This document shows positions 23,200 to 35,490 of a stretch of DNA of 64,000 bases, piece after piece. Every line of letters starts with the position of its first letter. Positions within the stretch are counted from its first letter, which is position 1. Source of the stretch: Buddleja alternifolia (Eukaryota; Streptophyta; Magnoliopsida; Lamiales; Scrophulariaceae). The notes beneath the pieces were generated by a model, which saw only the letters and a list, made by a program, of their open reading frames with translations, had not been told where the DNA came from and made no database searches. The stretch covers positions 27,909,022 to 27,973,021 of the forward strand of contig CM033399.1 in the NCBI GenBank assembly GCA_019426215.1. The letters run 5' to 3'. The position numbers and the translations under genes are program-made.

Positions 23200-23212
23200 T
23201 GGTATCAGAGCC
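23200..23212 (+). other. Copia primer-binding site (initiator Met tRNA)
   Basis: TGGTATCAGAGCC, one base after the LTR end. Confidence 0.92.
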
Positions 23213-24321
23213 AAAATTCAGGAAATTCATAGTATTCATTATATGTTTATGTGTTTTAATTGTTTTAATGTCATAAACATGTTATTACATATCGTATGTA
23301 ATTTGGGTAATTTATGTTATGCATGCGAATCTTTAAAATTGATTTTTCATGAGTTGAATTGGATTTACCTGGTAAAACAAAAAATTGAATTGGATTCATA
23401 ATTTTTTGGAAAATTACATGGTTTTAGGAAAAACGCTCCGCTCGAAGGGCGACGTGCTGCCACCGTAGCAGCGACGGGCGACTGCTTCGCTGAGGCGCTG
23501 CAGCGGCAACACTGGGGTGTTGGGCTTTAACCCAACACAAAATTAGGGTTGTATTGGGCTAACGCCCCAACACTGGATGAACAGCGCTAGGGGACCAGCA
23601 TAAGACCAGCGCATGATGAATAGTGTTGGGCTTAGCCTAGCGCAGTTGAGCGATTGTTGGGCTTGGCCCAGCACATTAATTTAAAGTGCTAGGCTCGTTG
23701 TTTAATTAATGTTTTGGGTCAGGCCCAACATAATTAATTATATAGGACCTGGCCCAACGATTTAATTGGATTACCCAATCGTCAATTATTTAATTATGTG
23801 GGTTTGACCCAATTGAAAGCTCAACCGAACTATTTATCAACCCATTGAAATTTCGTTTCAACTTCTAAATTGGATTTAGTGAATAAATTAAATTGGATTT
23901 AAATTTATTCAAAACCCTAAATTGGATTTAGTAAATTAAATTGGATTTAAATTTATTCTAAATTAGATTTAGTTAATTTAATTTAAATTGGATTTAAATT
24001 TAATTTTTGAATTAGACTTATTGAAAAATTTAAATTGGACTTAAATTGTTCAAAAGTTTAAATTGGATTTAACCCTCTTTTATAATATGCTGGTATATGT
24101 TAAATTAGATTTAAATACCATCTTCCTTTTTACATGATATTGCTATGTGTCTAGATTAAATTACCCATGTGACTTTATTTGATAGTAGTCACACTTTAAT
24201 TAGACTAAAGTATTCAAACGAAAATGGATTTATTTTGATGATATTAAATTAGATTTAATCAAATATTAAATTGAATATAATCAAAGACTAAATTGGATTT
24301 AATTAAAGATTAAATTAGATT
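23213..24321 (+). other. Copia untranslated leader, 5' part
   Basis: No coding frame. About 23430-23770 is a GC-rich block with recurring GTTGGGCTT/GGCCCAAC motifs that can pair with one another. About 23860-24320 is a degenerate array of AAATTGGATTTA-like units. The array resumes after the LINE at about 30510-30575. Confidence 0.7.
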
Positions 24322-24859
24322 GAACAACTCCAAATTGCTGCTCATAAAAGTTTTTTTTCTCTCTACGTGAGAGTTGCCTTGTCTCTCACGCATGAGAGTT
24401 GCAGTCATTAAGGTTAGGGTTTTTATCTTTCTCATCACTTTTCAGGATGAAAATCTCTTCTAGACTGGTTATATTAGCTTGTTTTTCGTGAGTGTGAGGC
24501 TTGTTTAGATCTGCTCTGGCCATCTGGAGACGCTTTGCACGTGGAAGTTTTGGGAACGTCGGAACCACAACTTTGTTTTTCGGATCTTCCTTCTTTATTT
24601 CTCTTTTGCATGTCTTGTTTTCTGTTTTTTTCGACTTTCTTTTGTGCGTCAATTATCAGTTTCGTTAGCCTTTTATTTATTGTGAACAGCCATATTCTGT
24701 CGTTGAGTTTTCGGTGTTTTAGCTTCAGTTTTTGTGTTTTTAACTGGGTTTTGTTCTTGCTGCATTGCCAGGGATTTCTTGCGTCGACACTTCGTTCATA
24801 GTGGGGTCTCTGAATATGGGTTCGTTCCATAACTCCAATAGCTCTAATAGTTGGGACTA

Positions 24860-26429
24860 ATGGACGAAGAAATTGCAAGGTTGAGGAATATGCTTTCACT
24901 CACGGACAGAGAGGCAAGCGAAGTAGAGGTACCAGCAAACCTATGAAAAAGGGGTTCAATAATCATGGTTTGATAATTGTGGAGCGACTTCTTACTGGAC
25001 GGCGAGTCAATTTCATGGCCTTCAAAGACACGGTTACAAGGATGTTCAAACCGGTTTGGGGATTGGATGTGGAAGGTTAGAAAATGGGTGCTTTCTCTTC
25101 AGTTTTCACCATACAATTGATCTGAATAGGGTTTTAGATGGAGGACCTTAGATTTTTTATAAGGAATTAATTGTACTGAAGATGTTGGGCATTGACGATG
25201 ATCCACTTTCTACGCCTTTGAACCATAAGGATTTTACAGTACATGTAAAGGGGATCCCATATAGCCAGATGATGAGGGACATTGCATCATTCAGTGGTAT
25301 TAAGATAAGGAAGTTCGTGGGAGTTGAATTGGCTGGCGTGTCATGGGGCGCGGTAATGCGAATTAGACTATCCTTGGACGTAACAAAAGCCTTGTTGCGG
25401 GTGGTGAAACTCAGGTCGGGAAACGAGACGACGATGGTGCAGTTATCATATGAAAGACTACCTGACTATTGCTATCTATGTGGTGTTATGGGACATCTGA
25501 TTAGTTTTTGTGAATTTCGATATAACGAGGACTTTGTTGATCCAGGGGTCGACCTCCCCTTCGAACCCAAACTGAGAGCGGCAGGGCCACCCCCTATGGG
25601 AGCTAGACAAGGAAATCACAGCAGTAGTCCATCTCAGTCGCTCTCGGTAAACTCGGTACCTAACAGGGCGGATACCGAGGATTGGAGGTCAGTTCGACAA
25701 CCTAACCTGTATAGGCCGATGGGAGTAAGAAATGAACCATCAAGTGCGCGGGGATTAGCGAGTTCAGAGGGCTCCGGGGATAATGATGTAGAAGATACTG
25801 CGAATATTGGGAGGCCGGTGTTTAGGAGTGTTTGACTTCACACGGACTTAGGGGAGGAATATGAGGTTTATCAACACACTGTAGTGGGTTTGGAGAAGAA
25901 TAACAAGCAATTGAGCACTCGAGTAACCACTCCCACCGAGGACCACTTCAATACTCCATCTCGCAATGTTGCTGCTCCAACTCTTAATGTCATTAGGTAC
26001 CTTCAAATCTATGCACAAGGGTTAGTTCACAGTCCCAATACGAACACGGTCTTAAACTCTCCAATTACTAATAACATTCATAGTTTTGAAAATAACAGGG
26101 AGGTGGGCTCCCCAAATTTCCAACCAAATCATACGAGCCCAGCTTCGGAACAAAAATCATTTTTGATTAATATCCTACTTCAAATAGTTATTACCCCGCC
26201 TCGTCCGATGTCGGGGTGTTTTTCAAGAAAATCAAAACGTTCAAATGTTGTGCGTATTTCTGAAATTATTCCCACTTCTCCGGGTTCTTTTAAACGAAAA
26301 CAATTAGATGAATCGGAGGTACAAGTGGACATTCTAGAACCATCACCAAAGCATCCTCTTCTTCGTCTCATTGACGAACCTGATAGCCCAGCTGAGACTG
26401 CAAGGGAGCAGCCCTGCCAGAAACAATGA
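24860..26429 (+). pseudogene. LINE ORF1 remnant (DUF4283 plus CCHC zinc knuckle)
   Basis: Begins with ATG at 24860 (MDEEIARLRNML...). That frame stops soon after, and the DUF4283-like region continues in another frame with further stops before 25182. From 25182 the frame is open to a TGA at 25833, and the same frame is open again to 26429, so ORF1 is one gene cut by stop codons. Residues 97-110 of the 25182 segment form a CCHC knuckle (C97, C100, H105, C110). The C-terminal part is low complexity. In the family, ORF1 binds the element's RNA. Its stop codon overlaps the ORF2 start as ATGA (26426-26429), a standard plant LINE arrangement. Confidence 0.8.
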
Positions 26430-29400
26430 GTATTCTTTGTTGGAACTTTCAGGGACTGGGAGGGTCCCGGACAGTTCAAAAGCTCGCTGAGCTTATTCGT
26501 TTTTATTCTCCATTGTTAGTTTTTCTTTCTGAAACTAGATTAGGTCAAAATGCTTTTGAATTTCTTAAAAATCGCTTTAATTTCTTTGGAGTCTGTGTCG
26601 AGACTAAGGGTCAGTCAGGTGGTCTAGCACTCATGTGGGATAAGTCAATTGATGTGGTTCTTCAATCCTTCTCGACAAACCATATAGATGTAAGTGTGGG
26701 AGGGTTCTCGAGTATGGAAAGGTGGAGGTTCACGGGATTTTACGGAGAGCCAGAGGCGAGTTAAAGGAAAATTAGTTGGGCTACTCTCAAGAAGTTAAGT
26801 AGGGGATCCTTTGCTCCTTAGTTGGTGGCAGGGGATTTTAACGAAATTCTACACCCTCATGAACAAATTCGCAATCGACAAAGAGAATTATGGCATATGA
26901 GGGATTTTCGAGAAGCCCTTTACGAAGCCGGGCTGTTTGATATAGGGTTCACAGGGAATTTGACTACGTGGAATAATGGGCGTCAAGAAGAACAAAATGT
27001 ACAGTGTCATCTAGATAGGGCTTGTGCCAACCTTAAGTGGAGCCAAATGTTTCCAACAGCAGTGGTGACCTCAAAAAATGTTCTACACTCAGACCATAGT
27101 GCAATTGTGATTGAAGTAGCACCGTTGCATGTCCAAAAAGCGCGCCCTCAGAAAAAAAAATTCAAATTTGTGGCGGCGTGGTTACGAAGTAGCCAGTGTG
27201 AGAAAGTTATACAAGATGCATGGGATCCATGTGAAGACTCGAGAGCGAATGAAGTGGTATGGAACAATATTAAAAATTGTTGGGTATGTCTTCTTTGTTG
27301 GGACAAGAATGAGTTTTGCAAAATCCCACGGTGGATTAAAGAGTTAGAAGACCGATTAGTTGAGCTAAGAAAAGGGAGAACTTCAGCCACCTCCAAGCAA
27401 GAGCAGGCCACGGTGGGGGCTGAATTGGAGGATTTATGGGCCAAGGAGAAAACGGGTTGGAAACAGAGAAGTCGGGAAGATGGGGACAGAAATACAACTT
27501 TTTTTCACGCGAGTGCAACGGAGAGACAAAGGAGGAATGATATAACACGGCTAAAAGATGACACAGGGGCTTGGAAAGAGAAAGATGAGGATATCCAAAA
27601 CATCATTCCGGAATATTTTGGGCATACTTTTTCATCTATTCATCCCACGACACAAGAACTAAAAGAGGTGATGGAACTAATTCAGCCGAAAGTTACACAT
27701 GCTATGAACGAGGAGATGACTCGGGAATTCACGAAAAAGGAAGTATCCTAGTCACTATCACAGCTGCATCCGTTAAAATCTCCATGCCCCGACGGTATGT
27801 CCTTTTTATTTTTTTAGAAATTTTGGCCATTTATTGGAAAGGAAGTTACTGCATGTGTTCTCAATCTTCTAAACCACCAAAAAGTTCTCCCTAAGCTTAA
27901 TTTCACACACATTGTCCTAATCTCTAAGTGCAATAATCTTGAATTAATCACCCAATTTTGCCATAACAGTCTATGTAATGTAATATACAAAGTGGTTTCT
28001 AAGACAATTGCAAATCGTCTAAAACCGTTTCTTCAAGATATTGTGTCGGAAACCCAGTCCAATTTTATTTCTGGTAGGCTCATATCCAATAATATCCTTG
28101 TCGCTTATGAAATTAATCATTATTTGAAAAACAAATCTTGGGTTAAAGAGGGTCATACAGCCCTGAAACTTGACATGAGCAAAGCGTACGACAGGGTGGA
28201 GTGGATTTTTCTTCGGAGAGTTTTAGAAAGATTAGGGTTCCAGTAGCGTTTAGTTGAGCTTATTATGTTGTGTATTTCTTTTGTTTCTTACTCTTTTATG
28301 CTTACGGGGTCGCAATTCGGTCTCCTCACCCCCCAGAGAAGACTCTGTCAAGGAGATCCTCTCTCTCCTAATCTTTTTCTTTTATGTGCTGAGGTCTTTA
28401 GTTGCATGATACAGGGGGGAGAATGCAGGAAATATAATGGGAGTTCAAATAGCGAGAAATGCCCTGGGACTGAGTCACTTGTTGTTTGCAGACGGTATGA
28501 TGATATACTGTCAGATTGCGAAGGGAGTGATGAGGTGTTTAAAAAATTTGTTTGCCAGATATGCGAGAGTTTCAGGTCAAGAGATAAATTTGCAGGAGTC
28601 AACTGTGGTTTTCAGCAAGAATACACGGAGGGAGTAATAGAAGGATTGGTGGATTTGCTAGGGGGTTCAATTATCAGATAAGCATGACAAATATCTTGGG
28701 CTTCCAGCAGTGATTGAAAAGTCAAGGAAGGAGGTGTTTGCGTCTATTCGGGATAGTATACATGGTAGGTTAGAGGGTTGGAGCTCTAAATTTCTGTCCC
28801 AAGCGGGAAAGGAAATATTGCTAAAAGCAGTCATACAATCTATGCCCACATACGCGATGAGCTACTTTAATCTTCTAGATTCCCTCCTTCGGGAGATTGA
28901 AGCAGCAATGGCTAATTTTTGGTGGAATAATCGGGAGGTTAAGAAGTTACACTGGGTGGGATAGTCAAAATTTTGTGAATCAAAAGACGAGGGAGGTTTA
29001 GGATTTCAGGCTCTAAAAGACTTTTATATAGCAATGTTAGCTAAGTAGGGTTGGAGGATAATACAAAACCCCAATTATTTGTTGAGTAGACTGTTACGAG
29101 CACAGTACTTTCCACATTCTAACTTTCATGAGGCAGCGAAGTCTTCTAACACCTCATATACGTGGAAAAGCATCAGGGCAGTGAGGGAAGTACTCAAAAG
29201 AGGCTGTAGGTGGCGAGTGGGATCAGGGGCTGATATCCTAGTATGGGAGAACCCGTGGATACCGAGACCAAAAAAATTTTTGATCCAAACAATGGAGAGG
29301 AACCTACCGGACGAGACTCGGGTCAGTGAGTTGATTGATGAGAACACGGGCAGGTGGGTTGTACAATTGCTAGAGGAAAATTTTTGGCGAGTGGATGTCG

Positions 29401-30477
29401 ACTGCATAACAACAATACCATTGGGATCTCGCAATAATAAGGACAAACTGATTTGGCATTATACGAGAAACGGGAACTTCTCGGTTAGGAGTGCATACAT
29501 GTCGCAAGAGGATTAGCGAGACAGAATCATAGCTCGTCATCGGGTACCAAAGAAGGGTTCAAGAATTGATCTTGGAAATTATATGGAAGGCTAGAGTGGC
29601 ATCGAAAATTCGAGTATTCTGTTGGAGAACATGCAAAAAAGCGATATCGACGGCATGTAACTTGCGATGGAGACGTGTGAAGGCCGATGCCTGCTGCCCT
29701 TATTGTGGAAACCATGAAGAAGATTCGCAACTTGCATTACTGACATGCTCGTTTGTGCGGTTAGTTTGGGCCTTATCGGATTTTTCTTGGCACATAATCT
29801 CATTCTGGAGTTCGGACATGGAACAATAGTTTAGACATTGCCATGAAAAGTTGGATAAAGAAAATTACTGTTATTTTCTTACTCTATGTTGGCTCATTTG
29901 GAGCAATAGGAATACTTCAATTATGGATAAGCTATCCACGTCTCCCGTCATTCTTGTCGCAAAAGCAATGTCCTTCTGCTCAACTTACCAGGAAGCTTTT
30001 GAAGAGTGTCCTGGTAAGTTGAGCAGGAGTGATGAAGGTGAATTTTGATGGAGCAATTTTCACACCGTTGGAGGCTACGGGGGCTAGTTGTATTGCATGG
30101 GATTCGAATGGAGCATGTGTAGCATAGCGGAAGCAACGGTTTCAATTTCGGGCGAGCCCAAAGGTGGCGGAGACATTAGCTGCGAGAGAGGCGTTAACAT
30201 GGGCAAGACGTAAAGGGTGGAGAAGACTTCAAGTGGAGGGAGATTGCCTAGCGGTGTTTCAAAAGCTTCGTACTAATGTTCAGGACTTCAGTATGATTGG
30301 TCCTCTTATAGAAGATATTCTAGACTTATATCGTTCTTTGATTCTGTTTCTTTTAGTTGTGTTAGACGGCTAGGCAATATGCCAGCTCATTTGTTAGCTC
30401 ATACTGCTATGCAGGAACGTGTGGGAGACACCATTTTACCACCTCAAGTTACTTTGGATGTTTTAGCAATTGCTTAA
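26426..30477 (+). pseudogene. LINE ORF2 remnant (endonuclease, RT, zf-RVT, RNase H)
   Basis: The N-terminal AP-type endonuclease shows WNFQGLGG, SETRLG, GDFNEIL and SDHS motifs (26426-27120). RT motifs follow: DMSKAYDRVEW (28171-28203) and QGDPLSPNLFLLC (28349-28387). The active-site box reads LLFADG (28479-28496) where the family has FADD, so the second aspartate is lost. Then come a YLGLP motif (about 28690), a zinc-binding CPYC...C box (about 29696-29755) and an RNase H-like domain (about 30041-30477). Many stops lie in frame (26762, 26819, 27749, about 27814, 28244). Frame shifts occur near 28410-28437, beside a G6 run, and again after 29516 and 29829. It is not translatable as one protein. 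Confidence 0.85.
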
Positions 30478-30507
30478 TAATATTACCACCGTTTCATTTC
30501 AAAAAAA

Positions 30508-31616
30508 TTTTTTAATTAGATTTAATCATGTATTAAAATTAGATTTGATACATTAAATTAGATTTAAGGATAAATTCACATATGTGCTTAAATTGTTTAT
30601 ATGTTCCTAATCTATGTGATGGTGACACCATGTATGGACTTAGGGTTTATTTTGCTGTCTTACCTGGGTTGTATTGGGCTGAATTTTGAGCCCCCAGCTT
30701 GTATCTTCAATTCATAGAATTTTTGTATAGGTTATTTCTATGTAATTGTTTTAGAGATATGCCCAAATGGATGATCATGGTGGCACATGAAATCTTGGAG
30801 AAGTATGAAGATTAGATCTTGTATAGACACTGACCCTTGTAATAAATAGATACCCTCCCCGACCACTCATTGGCTTGAGTTGATCTACGTAGTCCATACA
30901 TGTGTGTGTTGTTAAAATTGCTAGGCTTATTCTTATGCATTTCCTTTAAAATTGCGCGATAAAAAATTAATGTGCAAAGTGAGACTAACATAATTAACAT
31001 TATCGAATGTTATAATTCTCCCAATAAAAACTACTGAGTAAGTAAAGGGGCATTGGATGTCCTAGCTCTCCATCAAACTTTAGAAGATGGGTTCATTTCT
31101 AGTACATGGCATCTTCCCGGAATAAGGGGGTCATGCATCAAGACATGGTACTCTATCTTCTCAAGTGCATTTGATGCCTTCATGTCAAAGCAAATTTCAT
31201 CCCATATATCCTTCAAGGTTGCAAGGAGGGATTAAATTGTTAGACTTAAAGGAGTTGATGGGATAAATGACTCTGATGGATCACCACCTATATATCAAAA
31301 ATATTTGCGGTTCAGTGATCCATGAGCTAAAGTAGATTGAACCATCGGTTAGACCGATTGATGTATGACATCACCTCAATGATCTAACAGGCCATATATC
31401 GTTCAAGATTGCAACTTGTTTAGATCGTTGGGGAACTCAATCACTCACTATGAAACCAATCCAACAAGGTTTCCGATTATTGCAGTGGGAGTGCAATATT
31501 TTGAGAAAAATAGTGGGAGTCAAGTAAATGTTAAAATCTTTGATTTTAATAGAAAGTACATAATAACACATCTAATCGTAAATCTTGGTATTTTTTTGCA
31601 GTTTACTTCCTACAAA
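30508..31616 (+). other. Copia untranslated leader, 3' part
   Basis: Continues the AATTAGATTTA-type array to about 30575, then non-coding DNA up to the gag ATG at 31617. Frames at 30812-31000 (minus) and 31053-31235 (plus) have no known domain. Confidence 0.6.
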
Positions 31617-34600
31617 ATGACTAACCCTTTGACAATATTACTTGAGAAAAATGTCCTCACTGGACCAAATTTCGTTTATTGGATACGAAATTTGAGGATT
31701 GTCCTCAGCCTTGAATCTTTAAGACATGTGCTCGATGAACAGATGACCGAAGTCCCAGGCCCCCTATCTTTTGAAGATAGGCTTACCTGTGAAGACTGGA
31801 TAAAAGTTGACACTCATGTCAAGGGGTATATGCTGGATCGATGACCAATGAACTGCAACGATCTCATGAAAGATGGGAACAGCTACTGAAATCATGGTGC
31901 ATCTAAAAGAACTCTGTGGAGAGCACAACAGGACTACTCGTTATGAGATCTCCTGTTAACTCTTTGGGGAGAGGATGAAGGAAGGAGAGAAAGTTGAGGT
32001 TCATGTTTTAAAGATGATCTCCATATTTGAGAGATTGGAGGCCATCAACTTCTCTATGGACTTCCAGCTTCAGACTGATGTCATCCTGCAGTCACTACCC
32101 ATGACTTTTTCGCAATTCACAGTGAATTTCAATATGAATGACATTGAGTGTTCACTGCTGGGTCTTTTAAACAAATTCACAAATGTTCAATCACAAATGG
32201 ACCCTAAGACAAAAGAGACTGCTTTGGTCGTTTCTACTGAGACTTCAAAAACTCAGAAGAAGAAACGAGGTAAGAAGCAACTGAGAGTGACAAAAATTTC
32301 TAGGAAGACCAAAGGCAAGGCAAACCAAAAGAAGAGGTTCAAGGGCAGGGGCCCTAAGAAGACAGACATATGCCTCCACTGCAAAGAAGCAGGGCATTGG
32401 AAGCGTGACTGTCCGAAGTTGAAAGCAGAAAATAAAGCAGGTATAAAACTTTATGTTTTTGAAACAAATTGTTCTATGATGATATTTTCTACTTCTTGGA
32501 TTCTAGATTCCAGAGCTAGTGCTCATATATGTGTTTTGAACCAGGATCTGGAGGTAAGTAGAAAACTGGATGGGAAGGAAATAATGATAAATGTTGGAAG
32601 CGGACACAGCGTGGCTGCAACGCACATTGGAATTACTTCTGTTACATTATTTTTTGAACATCAAATTATTTTAGATGATTGCCTAGTTTTGGCCAATGGG
32701 CTCAAGAATATTATTTCTATTCCTATATGGATTAGGAAAGGGTATTTGTTTACTTTTAAACATAATTCTTGTGATATTTATTTTGAAAATAACAGTGTTG
32801 GCTTTGCATATTTAATTAATGGTTTATACTATTTGAATGTTCGAAATCAATGTATGGTTAATACTATGACTAGAAAACGTAGCATGAATGGAGTAAACCA
32901 AAAACTCATATGGCACCTTAGACTGGGACATACCGGTGAATTTAAGATTCATGAGTTGGAAAAACTTGGGCTTAATGGACCACTTAGGTCTGACCCATAT
33001 CTTACTTGTGAGTCATGTCTTAAAGGCAAGATGAGGGTCACCATTCACTGGACATTTCGAAAGATCAAATGAAGATTTAGGATTAATTCACACTGACGTT
33101 TGTGGGCCCCTCAAGGATGCAGCCCTTGGAGATTTTCAGTACTTTATAACCTTCATAGATGACCACTCTAGGTATGGTCTAGTTTATCTGATGAAGTATA
33201 AGTCCGAAACATTTGAATGGTTCAAGGAATTCAAAGCTTTAACTGAAAAACAAAATTGGCACAATATTAAGGCACTAAGATCTGATCAAGGTGGCGAATA
33301 CATGATTGCCGAGTTTGACGAGTTCTTAAAAGAACAAGGTATAGTATTACAACTAACCCCTCTAGAAACTCCACAACTTAATGGGGTAGCAGAAAGAAGG
33401 AATCGTACTCTGTTGGACACGATACACTCCATGCTTAGCTACACTGATTTACCCATTTTCTTGTGGGGACATGCTTTGCTTACAGCTGCGCACATTCTGA
33501 ACAAATGTCCCTCGAAATTTGTTCCCACTACACCATATAAAATATGGAGTGGTAGGAAACCTAGTTTCAAGTACATAAAGATATGGAGTTGTCTAGCATA
33601 TGTAAAGAAGATCAAGGTAGAGAAACTAGAAGATAGATCATTGAAAGGACGTTTTATCGATTTTCCTGTAGATTCGATGGGATACCTCTTTTACCTGCAA
33701 AATAATCATAGGATCATCGTGGCCTTTCAAGCCCACTTTCTTGAAGAAGAATTCATTCGAGAAGGTGGTGCAGGTAGAAAGATTGTTCTGGAAAAATAAG
33801 ATAACATCCCTTCGGAGACATCAGTTTGAAAATCAGAACCCAATTTGACACAACCGTCGAGACGATCTAGCAGAGTATCTCAGCTGCCTGAGAGCTTTGG
33901 CTATCTGCACAATACACAACATTATCTGTATGATGTTGCAGAAGAAAGTGGAGACGATCCCTCTGACTATGATGAGGCAGCGACGGATATAGATTCTTCA
34001 AAGAGGCTAGCAGAGATTGATTCAATGTATTCAAACCAAGTCTAGACTCTTACCGATGCACCAAATGGAGTAAGACCAATTGGATGCAAATGGATCTATA
34101 AGAGAAAGATTGGCCTGAATGGCAAGGTGGATACCTATAAGGCCAGAGTAGTGGCAAAAGGTTATAGTCAAAAGGAGGGCATTGACTATGAGGAAACTTT
34201 TTCACCAGTAGCCATGATCAAATCTATTAGAATTCTGCTAGTCATAGCTGTAAACTTAGATTATGAAACCTGGCAAATGGATGTGAAGACCGTATTCTTA
34301 AATAGATACCTCGAGGAGGACATTTATATGCAACAGTCCCAGGGGCTTCATATCCGAAGCAGATTCTCATAAAGTTTGCAAACTTAATAGGTCTATCTAA
34401 AATCAAAGAAATTTGGCTTCATCAAAGATGAAGACGAACCATGTGTCTACAAAATGGTCAGTGGGAGCAAGTTGACATTCCTGGTTCTATATGTAGATTA
34501 CATACTACTCATAGGGAATGACATAGGCTTATAGACGTCCGTCAAAACATGGCTCTTAAGCACATACTCCATGAAAGACTTGGGAGAAGTGACCTAATTC

Positions 34601-35475
34601 TAGAAATTCGCTTATATAGAGATAGAGCGAATAAAATGATTGGTCTCTCCCAAGCGCTCTACCTAGAGAAAGTCCTTAAGAGATATGAAATGCATAACTC
34701 TAAGGGAGGACTTTTGCCCACGAGACATGACATTCATCTTTCCAAATCTATGAGTTCTAAAACGGACAAGGATGGAATGGAAATGAGGAATAGACCCTAT
34801 GCATCCGCAGTAGGAAGTCTTATGTACGCGATGTTGTGCACGAGAACAAATCTGGCACATGTTGTGAGCATAATCAGTAGGTTTCAAGCAAACTCGGGGG
34901 AGCCTCACTGGACAGTAGTGAAGTGTATCTTAAAGTATTTAAGAAGAACTAAAAATATGCTATTGATATATGGGAATGGAGAATTAAATATGGATGGTTA
35001 CACCGATTTAGATTTCCAATTTGATCCGGATGACCTCAAGTCCACCTCTGGGTACATATTCACACTCAATGGTGGAGCAGTGTCTTGGAAACGTTCCAAA
35101 CAAAGTACAACTGCTGATTCCACAATGGATGTAGGATATGTGGCAGCCTCTAAGGCAGCAAAAGAAGCTATTTGGATAAGAAAGTTCATAGCTAAACTTC
35201 AAGTGGTTCCTAGCGTGGAAATGTTGTTGCCACTATGGTGTGACAACAACAGAGCAATTGCGCAAACTAAAGAACCAAGGTCTCACAACAAATCTAAACA
35301 CGTGATGAGGAAATATCATATAATATGAGAAATTGTTGGAAGAGGCGATATCGCTGTGCAGAAAATAGCCTCAGCAAAAAATATGGTTGACCCACTCACC
35401 AAGCCATTATCACAGGCGGTGCTAGATAAACATCTTGAGAAGATGGGCATCAAATACGATAGCGATTGGCGTTGA
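31617..35475 (+). pseudogene. Copia gag-pol remnant
   Basis: gag starts at ATG 31617 (MTNPLTILLEKN...) and stops early at 31844. It resumes in the 31975-33072 frame with a CCHC knuckle (C-X2-C-X4-H-X4-C, 32371-32412). The protease active site reads DSR (32506-32514) where copia has DSG. Integrase follows a frameshift near 33072, with HTDVCGP, LRSDQGGEY and NGVAERRN motifs; Asp to Glu spacing is 35, as in DD35E. RT shows WQMDVKTVFLN, then a short deletion/frameshift near 34390-34400. Its catalytic box reads YVDY (34490-34501) instead of YVDD. RNase H shows AASKAAKEAIW and WCDNNRAIAQ, has one in-frame TGA (35326), and ends at 35475. The enzyme set needed for reverse transcription and integration is recognisable but inactive. 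Confidence 0.88.
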
Positions 35476-35479
35476 GTGC

Positions 35480-35489
35480 AAGGGGGAGA
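35480..35489 (+). other. Copia polypurine tract
   Basis: AAGGGGGAGA, ending one base before the 3' LTR. Confidence 0.85.
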
Positions 35490-35490
35490 T

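Larger units (their letters stand above)
24322..30507 (+). mobile_element. L1-type LINE, near full length, degenerate
   Basis: ORF1 (DUF4283-like plus CCHC knuckle) and ORF2 (endonuclease, RT, zinc-binding zf-RVT, RNase H) lie in the standard order of plant L1 elements. They are followed by a short 3' UTR and an A7 tail (30501-30507). The 3' flank AATTAGATT (30514-30522) matches 24313-24321 and is the best candidate target duplication. Because the host DNA there is an array of that same motif, the 5' boundary is approximate. Confidence 0.88.

Noticed and set aside
24386..24899. Minus-strand frames over the LINE 5' region
   Set aside because: Antisense shadows of the LINE 5' UTR and ORF1 start. 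Lys-rich composition reflects the complement of T-rich DNA.
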